Assembly (NCBI RefSeq): GCF_000237325.1
Contig: NC_017542.1
Span: forward strand, 4,907,001-4,971,000
Direction of reading: 5' to 3'
Length of the DNA stretch: 64,000 bases
From: Paenibacillus polymyxa M1
GTDB lineage: Bacteria; Bacillota; Bacilli; Paenibacillales; Paenibacillaceae
Shown: in pieces, positions 57,186 through 64,000 of the stretch
Layout of the letters: every line of letters begins with the position of its first letter
How positions within the stretch are numbered: position 1 is the stretch's first letter
Notes under the pieces: model-generated
Database searches by the model: none
What the model was told of the DNA's origin: nothing
Seen by the model: only the letters and a program-made list of their open reading frames with translations
Translations under genes and position numbers: made by a program

Positions 57186-58539
57186 CTTTCAGTTCTCCCT
57201 TCCTGCGCTTCTTTTGTATAGTCTGCAAGACAAATGTAATATCACTTTTATCAAAAATGATCCGGGATAGCGGAACATTGAAAAACATGGGGAACGAGAA
57301 CAGCGAGAACGCCAACCGTACACAAGCACCTACAAGCAAAGCAATAGCAATGCCGTCCAGACCGAAGATCGGTGTACAAATAAAAAACAGACCGACGGTG
57401 ATCGCATAGGCTACAATTTGCCGGAACAGTACCAGTCCCGGACGACCGAGTGCGTTAAAGGCCGAAGCCAAAATCCATGAGCCACCACCAATAATACATT
57501 CCAGTGACAGCAGGTAGAACGTTAGCGATGCTTCCAGAAAAGCGGGACCGTACAGTAATCCCAGCATGTATCGTCCAATGAAGAGAGCCGGTACAATGAC
57601 GATTAGCATCGCAGCCATAGAGATGCGAAAAGCACGACCCACCGTTTCGACAATTTTGCTGTGTTCCATCCCTGTCACCTTCGGGAAGGTTACATTAGTG
57701 ACAGCATTTTGCACCACATTGAACACACGGGACAAGGCGTAGACAACAGAGTACAGACCGAACGCTTTGGGCGACAGCAGCGCCACAATGACGATTTTGT
57801 CCGTTTGTGTGGACAGCGTCCCCATCAACTCCATCCCATACACCCGCGCTCCATAGCTATAATAAGGGCGCAGCACTTGGCGGCTGGTCAACGGACGAAA
57901 TGCGCGCAAATTCATATGCTTGCGCAAACGGAGGAACGCCCACATGAGCGCAAGGAAACTCGCAGCAAAATTCACTGCCCCCGCCAGTTGCACATTGAGT
58001 AAGCCCATCAGCCACAGGGTCACTAGACCGATGAAATTCAGTAACGGATAGTAAAACAACAGGCCGTTATATACGCTAAATCGATCCAGTCCTTGCGATA
58101 ATGCCGTCGTGAGTGCTGTAAGTACCGCTAGCGGTACTGCTGCCGCACAATAAATCTGCGACAGTTGGATGATGTCTGCACCATAGCCATTCAGCCACAA
58201 CGGCATACATATCCAGGCCACCGCTCCCGCCAACAGACTGGCAGGCAACTGAATCCAGAGCGACAACGCCAGCAGTTCTTCCGTCGTGCCTGTTTTCTTC
58301 TTGAGGTTATAAATTAACGATGTTGGCAAGCCGAAGCTCAATACACTGCCGATCAGCGTAGGCCAGAACAGAACAGCCGCCAGTTCACCTTTCCCCTCTA
58401 CTCCGAGCATACGTGCGGTCAGGATGGAAGTCAGGGTCGTGACGATTAGCACAAAAAAATTATTAAAGCTTGTGCGCATGATCGTTTTGGCGAGACTGTC
58501 ACCCGTGAATACTTTCCTTGCTGCTGTCCATGTGCTCAT
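57160..58539 (-). CDS. Polysaccharide flippase (Wzx/MATE-like)
   Basis: The 459-residue protein has about 12-14 membrane helices. The start (SFNNFFVLIVTTLTSILTARMLGVEGKGELA) is the usual first helix of polysaccharide export proteins, and THTDKIVIVALLSPKAFGLYSVVYALSRV-type text is seen at STQTDKIVIVALL. It should move lipid-linked glycan units across the membrane. It overlaps the pyruvyl transferase gene and lies downstream of two glycosyltransferases. Confidence 0.9.
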   Translation of the reverse strand: MSTWTAARKVFTGDSLAKTIMRTSFNNFFVLIVTTLTSILTARMLGVEGKGELAAVLFWPTLIGSVLSFGLPTSLIYNLKKKTGTTEELLALSLWIQLPASLLAGAVAWICMPLWLNGYGADIIQLSQIYCAAAVPLAVLTALTTALSQGLDRFSVYNGLLFYYPLLNFIGLVTLWLMGLLNVQLAGAVNFAASFLALMWAFLRLRKHMNLRAFRPLTSRQVLRPYYSYGARVYGMELMGTLSTQTDKIVIVALLSPKAFGLYSVVYALSRVFNVVQNAVTNVTFPKVTGMEHSKIVETVGRAFRISMAAMLIVIVPALFIGRYMLGLLYGPAFLEASLTFYLLSLECIIGGGSWILASAFNALGRPGLVLFRQIVAYAITVGLFFICTPIFGLDGIAIALLVGACVRLAFSLFSFPMFFNVPLSRIIFDKSDITFVLQTIQKKRRKGELKDAEFASHG

Positions 58540-58612
58540 GTTACGTCCAACTCCTGTTCCTTATTAAGCCTCTCGTCTCTATGCTCACATCGCGTCTTTT
58601 GACGCACCTCCA

Positions 58613-59569
58613 TCAGCCCACCGTTTTTTTGGAATTGCGCTCAGAAAACTGTCCTCCGCTAACAGGCTCCTTCGTACTTGAGAAAATCTCTTTCAGTGCT
58701 CTTCTATAGCCTTGAATGGCTTTATGATTTTTTTTGGGTTTTTCCCTCAAAATCTGGTACAACGTCGTCCAATATAGTGCTGCATAACCGATCGGCCCAG
58801 CCCCCTCGTCACGTAGTAGATGAATATGATTCATCACCCGCATATAAGTAACCTGTTCCATATTGTCGCGCGAGGACGGCGATTCGTGATGAAGCAGCGT
58901 AAGCGCCGGATTAATATACAATGGACCGCTTTTCATGGCGATACGGGAAAGTAATAAATCCTCGCCGACGCTATAGCTTTGCAACCAAGGTACCGGCTCC
59001 AGACTTAGAATCGCATCACGGCGAAATGACATATTACAACCATGAAAAAACTGGGTCTTAAACGTCTTCTTGGCCTTATGCCAGTTGTACATCGAGCCGG
59101 ACTGACCGCTGAGGGACAATCTTCCTTTGGACAAGGATTGCTGGAACGAAAGCAAGCAGCGAATCGTACCCATGAAACTGTTACTCATTCCCTTTGCTAT
59201 GCCGCCAACACCAGCTGCTTGCGGATACGCCTCATAGGTGCGCATTAACTCATTCAAGTAGTTGCTTGGCAGCTCAACATCATCGTCAAGGAACAAAATG
59301 ATGTCACCTTGGGCAAGCTCCACCGTCTTTACACGTGATAACCATAGTCCGGGTTGCTCCTTACGATGATATCGGTAGGCAATTCCCGCTCTGCCCAACT
59401 GACGCTCATAACGTTCCAGCACATGCTTTGGCAGTTTTCCGTCATCAATAATCCACAGCTCGGTTTCACATGCCTCTGGTGCTCCCCCCATGGCAATTGA
59501 ATTGATGCATCGGGTCAGATCGTCAACCCGATTGCGGGTGCACAGAGCAATGGACAAGCTTAACATCAT
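58613..59569 (-). CDS. GT2-family glycosyltransferase (copy 2)
   Basis: The 318-residue GT-A enzyme has SIALCTRNRVDDLTRCINSIA at the start, the DXD-like metal site ILFLDDDVELP, and TQFFHGCNMSFRRDAIL (acceptor side) with ESPSSRDN near the end. Two start codons occur side by side (ATGATG) after GGGGGAG. It shares most motifs with the next gene upstream, which suggests tandem duplication. It probably adds one sugar of the surface repeat unit; donor and acceptor are unknown. Confidence 0.9.
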   Translation of the reverse strand: MMLSLSIALCTRNRVDDLTRCINSIAMGGAPEACETELWIIDDGKLPKHVLERYERQLGRAGIAYRYHRKEQPGLWLSRVKTVELAQGDIILFLDDDVELPSNYLNELMRTYEAYPQAAGVGGIAKGMSNSFMGTIRCLLSFQQSLSKGRLSLSGQSGSMYNWHKAKKTFKTQFFHGCNMSFRRDAILSLEPVPWLQSYSVGEDLLLSRIAMKSGPLYINPALTLLHHESPSSRDNMEQVTYMRVMNHIHLLRDEGAGPIGYAALYWTTLYQILREKPKKNHKAIQGYRRALKEIFSSTKEPVSGGQFSERNSKKTVG

Positions 59570-59605
59570 ACTCCCCCTTTATCCTGTCAATGTGTATAAA
59601 GCAGA

Positions 59606-60547
59606 TTACTGAACCGCCGGGCCTAAATATTCGTTATATTTTTGCTTACGCGGGTTCAGAATGAACAACACCCCCTGCTTGTATCCATCTGCTGCGTTAA
59701 AATTACGGCGCAGCGTTTCTTTGAGCATCAAGTAGGTTAAGGTCCATAAAAGAGCTCCATACTGGATAAATCCCGCCTTTTTCAGGGCAAGAAAATAATA
59801 GTGGTTAATTGCTGTCGCCTTGGCTACTTTGCCCGCCTTATCGCGCGAGCTTGGAGATTCATGATGGATGATTTTTAAGTCAGGATTAATCACCAGTTTG
59901 CCGTAACGGCTCGCTAACTGGCACATGTACAAGTCGTCAGCCACCGCATAGCTGGTCATCCACGGATACGGCTTCATGTCCCGAAGCGCATCCCTCCGAA
60001 ATGACATATTGCAGCCATGGAAAAATTCAGTGTTAAAAGTCTCGGTTGCTTCGCTCCAACGCAGCAAAGAACCTGCCAGACTACTGGGTGAGAGCTTGCC
60101 AAGGGAAGAAGACATCTGAAAAGTCAAAACGCCAAGCAGCTTTCCTGCCCGGCTTGAATGTAGTCCCTTTGCAATCCCTCCAACACCTACAATCGTTTCA
60201 TCCTGTTCGTAGGTATCGAGCAAGCGCCGGATATAGAGTTTATCGTCCAGTTCGGCATCATCGTCAAAATACAGCACAATATCATACCGTACGAGAGACA
60301 AGGCCTCATAGCGGGATAACCAAACGCCGGGACGACTTTTTTTATAATATCTGAGAACACCTTGAGGCAATCCGGATACCATGTGACGGTACTGTTCAAT
60401 CTGTTGGTCGGAAATATCGCCGTCATCAACAATCAGCAGTTCTACAGCTGTATGCTCCAATTGCTGCTGTGCAGCAATAGATTGTATACAGCGTGTCAGG
60501 TCTTCGATCCGGTTGCGGGTACAAATGATGATGGAGACATCGGACAT
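59606..60547 (-). CDS. GT2-family glycosyltransferase (copy 1)
   Basis: The 313-residue enzyme starts MSDVSIIICTRNRIEDLTRCIQSIA and has VLYFDDDAELD (DXD), TEFFHGCNMSFRRDALRDM and HHESPSSRDKAGK. It is clearly paralogous to the gene 36 bases downstream. AGGAGG stands seven bases before the ATG. First gene of the four-gene surface glycan unit. Confidence 0.9.
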   Translation of the reverse strand: MSDVSIIICTRNRIEDLTRCIQSIAAQQQLEHTAVELLIVDDGDISDQQIEQYRHMVSGLPQGVLRYYKKSRPGVWLSRYEALSLVRYDIVLYFDDDAELDDKLYIRRLLDTYEQDETIVGVGGIAKGLHSSRAGKLLGVLTFQMSSSLGKLSPSSLAGSLLRWSEATETFNTEFFHGCNMSFRRDALRDMKPYPWMTSYAVADDLYMCQLASRYGKLVINPDLKIIHHESPSSRDKAGKVAKATAINHYYFLALKKAGFIQYGALLWTLTYLMLKETLRRNFNAADGYKQGVLFILNPRKQKYNEYLGPAVQ

Positions 60548-60713
60548 GCCATTACCTCCTGTGTGTGTATCCAGATGCTTTGGAAGAGATATTCAAAGTT
60601 TTTCCAATTGCTGGATTATATATGTTTATTGTATCTTTGACAGCGTTTGAGTGTATATACCTCTTTTGTATACTTTTTCAGTCTCCAAAAGGGTAGACAA
60701 TCCTCAAAAAAGA

Positions 60714-60749
60714 GCAAAAAAAATAGGATCGGCTTCTTACGCCAATCCT
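60714..60749 (-). terminator. Terminator after DUF1836-type gene
   Basis: On the minus strand AGGATTGGC and GCCGATCCT pair around 7 bases and are followed by ATTTTTTTT. It lies 3 bases after the stop. Confidence 0.88.
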
Positions 60750-60752
60750 GAT

Positions 60753-61553
60753 CTATCCTTGAAAATCCAAAAATAATGTCGCATTCACATACCGACGCGC
60801 CATCGACAAAAAATAACTATTTTGCACCGATACCGCTGCCACCAGCAAAGTATTACGCACTGCTTCACACTGGTTGGGGGTCAAGTGCTCTAAACGACAA
60901 GTATATTGATCTGCCGCCTGTACCAGCAGTTCTTCTGTCGCAGCTTCCTGCCGCTTCTGTCCTGTAGCAGAATTTCCGTTGTCTTTGACATACCCTGCTC
61001 CTGTCACATCAAGCAGTTGGTCTCCGTTCGCATCCAGTTCTTCAAATAAAGTTGAATATGCAGCGTACAAATCGACCGGCTGAATCAGATCATCCGTATC
61101 ATCTTCAGGCTGTTGGAACAGGATATGAAATAGCTGACGGATGGATTCAAAATCAAGACATGATTTTAAATCTTCCACGATAAGCAATATGGCTGCCTGG
61201 TTGACTGAGTATTTTTTGCCGATCTTCGGAGCGCCGAGAAACTCCTTAAAATCACGTTTGACCCAATTTTGCATAGAGGCGAGTGAGACATGACTATATT
61301 CCACCAGTTGGCCTAGAGAAACAATTTCCTGCAGCGAAAAGGCTGCGCTGTGCTTGCCCTTAATGATTTTATCCAGCACAGGCGTCACTTCGGTATATAG
61401 AAATGTCGGCATGGTGCTACCGGAACGGGCAAGATGGCTATGAGTGCGCCTCCAAGCGTCTTGGAGAACAGCCAAAGGCTGCAAATCGCTGCGACCTTCC
61501 ATGGCCAGCAGCAAATGGGCCATATCACGGCGAGTGAGGGTAAAAGACTCCAT
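60753..61553 (-). CDS. DUF1836-type putative DNA-binding protein
   Basis: The 266-residue protein contains the DUF1836 pattern in its middle: SLQEIVSLGQLVEYSHVSLASMQNWVKRDFKEFLGAPKIGKKYSVNQAAILLIVEDLKS (about 75-135). This region reads like a MerR-type winged helix followed by further helices. The C-terminal third holds an acidic loop with Asp-rich turns (EDDTDDL, DANGDQLLD). GGGAGG lies eight bases before the ATG. A motif AGTTCA-N2-GAACTCA-like occurs just upstream and again before the divergent transporter-like gene, so self- and neighbour control is plausible. Function is otherwise unknown. Confidence 0.75.
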   Translation of the reverse strand: MESFTLTRRDMAHLLLAMEGRSDLQPLAVLQDAWRRTHSHLARSGSTMPTFLYTEVTPVLDKIIKGKHSAAFSLQEIVSLGQLVEYSHVSLASMQNWVKRDFKEFLGAPKIGKKYSVNQAAILLIVEDLKSCLDFESIRQLFHILFQQPEDDTDDLIQPVDLYAAYSTLFEELDANGDQLLDVTGAGYVKDNGNSATGQKRQEAATEELLVQAADQYTCRLEHLTPNQCEAVRNTLLVAAVSVQNSYFLSMARRYVNATLFLDFQG

Positions 61554-61580
61554 CTGCTTTCCTCCCTTTGTTACATTTCA

Positions 61581-61596
61581 AGTTCATTCGAACTCA
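61581..61596. promoter_or_regulatory. Operator-like motif, copy 1
   Basis: AGTTCATTCGAACTCA, with arms AGTTC/GAACT, lies 28 bases upstream of the DUF1836-type start. Eleven or more of its 16 bases recur in copy 2 at 61742. Confidence 0.5.
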
Positions 61597-61741
61597 TCAT
61601 ACGCCCTTAAACTAGGCTTGTAAAGTGAAGCAATGAGCCGTGCGGGTTCTATTATGCCTTATTTTTCGTGTAAATTAGAGGTAGGTGACCTGCTACGATT
61701 CCATATGAACCTTGTATATTTTCTTTTAAGTTCTTAAAATA

Positions 61742-61757
61742 AGTTCAAGTGAACTCA
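61742..61757. promoter_or_regulatory. Operator-like motif, copy 2
   Basis: AGTTCAAGTGAACTCA, with arms AGTTCA/TGAACT, lies 36 bases upstream of the CorC/HlyC-type gene start. It agrees with copy 1 in AGTTCA, GAACTCA and the preceding A. Confidence 0.5.
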
Positions 61758-61792
61758 AAACAGAGTTCCTTAAAAAATTGAACGAAAAAGGA

Positions 61793-63148
61793 ATGAGTGA
61801 AAATTATATGGGTATAGGTGTCAGTCTATTTTTGTTTGCGGTGTTGATTTTATTTAGTGCTTTCTTCGTGGCTACCGAGTTTGCGATTATTAAAATCCGT
61901 TCCAGCCGGGTAGATCAGCTGGTCGTGGAGAACCGTAAAAACGCACTGGCGCTACAAAAAGTCGTCAATAATCTGGACGGCTACCTGTCCGCCTGTCAGC
62001 TTGGTATTACGATTACAGCGTTAGGACTCGGTTGGCTCGGTGAACCGACTGTAGTCAAACTGCTGGAGCCTCTCTTTCAACAGCTCAACATCAATGGGGA
62101 GTTTTCACATATCCTGGCCTTTATTATTTCATTTGTCATTGTAACTTACCTGCACGTGGTGATCGGCGAACTAGCTCCCAAAACATTGGCGATCCGCAAA
62201 GCGGAAGCTGTCAGCTTGTTAACCTCTCCAGTCATCGTGTGGTTTAACCGGATTATGTATCCGTTTATCTGGCTCCTTAACGGCTCGGCCAATCGCCTGG
62301 TTCGTCTGTTTGGTCTTCAACCGGCTAGTGAGCATGAAGAAGCGCACTCTCAGGAAGAAATTCAGATCATTTTGTCCGAAAGCGTGGAAAGTGGTAAGAT
62401 CAATAACACCGAATATGGCTACGTGAATCGTATCTTCGCTTTTGACGAGACCGTTGCCAAAGAAATTATGGTGCCACGTACAGATATGGTATGCTTGTTT
62501 ACGAATCGCTCGCTCAAAGAAAACATGCAGACTATTCACGAAGAACAGTATACCCGTTTTCCGGTAGCGACAGACAGCAAGGATCAGATCATTGGTATGA
62601 TTAATACCAAGCAGCTATTCCTTGAGTATGATCGCAATCCCGAGCTTGTTTTCGATAGCCTGATTCAACCGATCCTGACCGTTCCGGAAGTTATTCCCGT
62701 CAACACGCTACTGAAACGTATGCAGAAGGAGCAGGTTCATATCGCTCTCCTGGTCGATGAATATGGTGGAACCTCTGGTCTGATTACCATTGAGGACATT
62801 TTGGAGGAGATTGTCGGCGAAATCCGGGACGAATTTGATAAGGATGAACGGAAGGAAATCGAGAAACTGACGGAGAACAGTTATTTGATGGATGGTAAAG
62901 TGATGCTTTCCGATCTGAGTGATCTGACGGGCTTGGCATTGGACGATGAAGACGTGGATACTGTCGGAGGGTGGGTGTATAGCCGGGTTCCGGAACCGAG
63001 ACAGGGCAAGGAATTCATAGAAGATGATGTGAAATTTATCATTCGTGAAATGGGTAAAAATCGTATTCGTCGGGTGGAAATTATTTTACACCACAAATCC
63101 CCGACCTCGGAAATGGAGTCGGAATCGGACACTTCTTCCCAGGAGTGA
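61793..63148 (+). CDS. CorC/HlyC-family membrane protein with CBS pair
   Basis: The roughly 450-residue protein has a DUF21 membrane domain (LFLFAVLILFSAFFVATEFAIIKIR, GWLGEPTVVKLL, HVVIGELAPKTLAIRKAE), two CBS domains (MVPRTDMVCLF to ILTVPEVIPVNTLL) and a C-terminal CorC/HlyC domain (TVGGWVYSRVPEPRQGKEF). Family members are linked to Mg2+ or Co2+ export and to salt tolerance. The start is uncertain: ATG 61793 is directly behind AAAAAGGA, ATG 61808 is 15 bases from it, and a TTG at 61778 lacks a ribosome site. It is divergent from the DUF1836-type gene. Confidence 0.88.
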   Translation: MSENYMGIGVSLFLFAVLILFSAFFVATEFAIIKIRSSRVDQLVVENRKNALALQKVVNNLDGYLSACQLGITITALGLGWLGEPTVVKLLEPLFQQLNINGEFSHILAFIISFVIVTYLHVVIGELAPKTLAIRKAEAVSLLTSPVIVWFNRIMYPFIWLLNGSANRLVRLFGLQPASEHEEAHSQEEIQIILSESVESGKINNTEYGYVNRIFAFDETVAKEIMVPRTDMVCLFTNRSLKENMQTIHEEQYTRFPVATDSKDQIIGMINTKQLFLEYDRNPELVFDSLIQPILTVPEVIPVNTLLKRMQKEQVHIALLVDEYGGTSGLITIEDILEEIVGEIRDEFDKDERKEIEKLTENSYLMDGKVMLSDLSDLTGLALDDEDVDTVGGWVYSRVPEPRQGKEFIEDDVKFIIREMGKNRIRRVEIILHHKSPTSEMESESDTSSQE

Positions 63149-63220
63149 ACCTTTGTGATCTGAGCGACCAGCATACTGCACTTGGCACTTGCGTTCACTC
63201 CTACTGAAATGACATATTTT

Positions 63221-63250
63221 TAGGGCAAACGACTCAGGTTGTTTGCCCTA
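63221..63250. terminator. Hairpin between CorC/HlyC-type gene and uppP
   Basis: TAGGGCAAAC and GTTTGCCCTA are perfect complements around 10 bases, but no T-run follows. It ends 10 bases before the uppP ribosome site, so it may be a weak terminator or leader structure. Confidence 0.5.
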
Positions 63251-63276
63251 CATGCGTGTAAGGAGGAGCTAGTAAA

Positions 63277-64000
63277 TTGGATATTTTATCATCTATTATT
63301 ATGGGAATTATTGAAGGGCTGACAGAGTTTTTGCCGGTCTCTTCGACGGGTCACATGATCCTTACGGCTGATCTTCTAGGGTTGAACACCGAGAATGATA
63401 CGGTCAAAACATTTGAGGTTATCGTACAATTAGGTGCTGTAATGGCGGTCGTTGTATTATACTGGCGCAGATTCCTCAGCCTGTTTGATTTCAGACGCAA
63501 AATCTCATCCCAGCCACGTTTAAACCTGTTACATATTATTTTAGCCATGATCCCTGCGGGATTAATTGGTGTACTGTTCCGTGATGTAATCAAGCAATAC
63601 TTGTTTGGTCCTGAAACGGTTTTGTACAGTTTGGTCATCGGGGGCTTGCTCATGATCGCGGCTGAAAAATTCCATCCGCCTATTAGATCACATACGTTGG
63701 ATGAGATCACGTACAAACAAGCCTTTACCATCGGTGTGTTCCAAGTCCTAGCTCTGTGGCCAGGCTTCTCTCGTTCAGGCTCAACTATGTCTGGGGGCCT
63801 ATTCGCACGTGTAAGCCATACGGCAGCCGCAGAATTTACATTCCTCGTATCTGTTCCGGTCATGCTGGGTGCATCAGGGATTGATATGATTAAAAGTATG
63901 GATCATCTGTCTATGAGTGATTTCCCGGTGTTCGCAGCCGGCTTTATTACTGCATTTATCGTCGGTATGCTGGCAATCAAAACGTTCCTCGGTCTGCTCA
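63277..64000 (+). CDS. uppP: Undecaprenyl-diphosphatase, 3' end cut by window edge
   Basis: UppP (BacA) regenerates the lipid carrier for cell-wall and glycan synthesis and gives bacitracin tolerance. The frame starts at TTG 63277, eight bases after AGGAGGAG, and reads [43 protein letters not shown] is the family's catalytic motif. A second motif, [15 protein letters not shown], follows near residue 160. The gene runs off the window after 241 codons. Confidence 0.94.
   Translation, partial: MDILSSIIMGIIEGLTEFLPVSSTGHMILTADLLGLNTENDTVKTFEVIVQLGAVMAVVVLYWRRFLSLFDFRRKISSQPRLNLLHIILAMIPAGLIGVLFRDVIKQYLFGPETVLYSLVIGGLLMIAAEKFHPPIRSHTLDEITYKQAFTIGVFQVLALWPGFSRSGSTMSGGLFARVSHTAAAEFTFLVSVPVMLGASGIDMIKSMDHLSMSDFPVFAAGFITAFIVGMLAIKTFLGLL

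Noticed and set aside
63351..63863. 170-codon minus-strand frame opposite uppP
   Set aside because: uppP has clear catalytic motifs on the other strand; this frame has none.

Overview
The window reads as a chromosomal segment of a Gram-positive, low-to-mid GC member of the Bacillales. Paenibacillus of the P. polymyxa group is the best guess. The reasons are strong AGGAGG-type ribosome sites, frequent TTG/GTG starts, Fur-, Rex- and cre-like boxes, xylAB/xylR, a Qox-type quinol oxidase, cydABDC and YesMN-type signalling. The genus is an inference; no rRNA or tRNA gene is present to confirm it.

Left end (1-5.3 kb): a truncated MFS transporter, a secreted transglutaminase-fold protein, and a Fur-box-controlled ferrous iron operon (feoA-feoB-small Cys-rich membrane protein) closed by a strong terminator.

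5.3-13.6 kb: an AT-rich, terminator-bounded island encoding a compact class II lanthipeptide system. Divergently from a dyad-rich control region run the precursor and LanM synthetase on the plus strand, and a LuxR-type HTH protein, a C39-peptidase ABC exporter (LanT), a permease and an ATPase (probable self-protection) on the minus strand. The precursor core is unusual: one cysteine only, in a sequence that recalls the middle of two-component beta peptides. This is the most novel system in the window.

13.6-25.7 kb: xylAB with divergent xylR and a readable control region; a glutaredoxin-like protein with trxB; a ZIP metal transporter; a charged membrane-anchored protein with a flavodoxin-fold protein; an EmrAB-type efflux pair; and a P1B-4 metal-efflux ATPase with a long leader carrying Fur-like boxes.

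25.9-32 kb: a protein that looks like a pyruvate phosphate dikinase stripped of its ATP-grasp and phosphohistidine domains, then a His-rich P1B ATPase under a CadC/CzrA-like ArsR repressor, and an old yellow enzyme.

32-51.4 kb: two terminal quinol oxidase systems (qoxABCD and cydABDC) surround a glycan-use operon (solute-binding lipoprotein, two permeases, GH95 fucosidase-type and GH1 beta-glucosidase-type enzymes) and a cupredoxin-like protein. A clear Rex box lies upstream of cydA.

51.7-64 kb: a YesMN-type two-component pair, peptide deformylase, a surface polysaccharide cluster (two paralogous GT2 enzymes, a flippase, a pyruvyl transferase), a DUF1836-type putative regulator divergent from a CorC/HlyC-type membrane protein with a shared operator-like motif on both sides, and the start of uppP, cut by the window end.

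No rRNA, tRNA, CRISPR array, transposase or prophage gene was seen.
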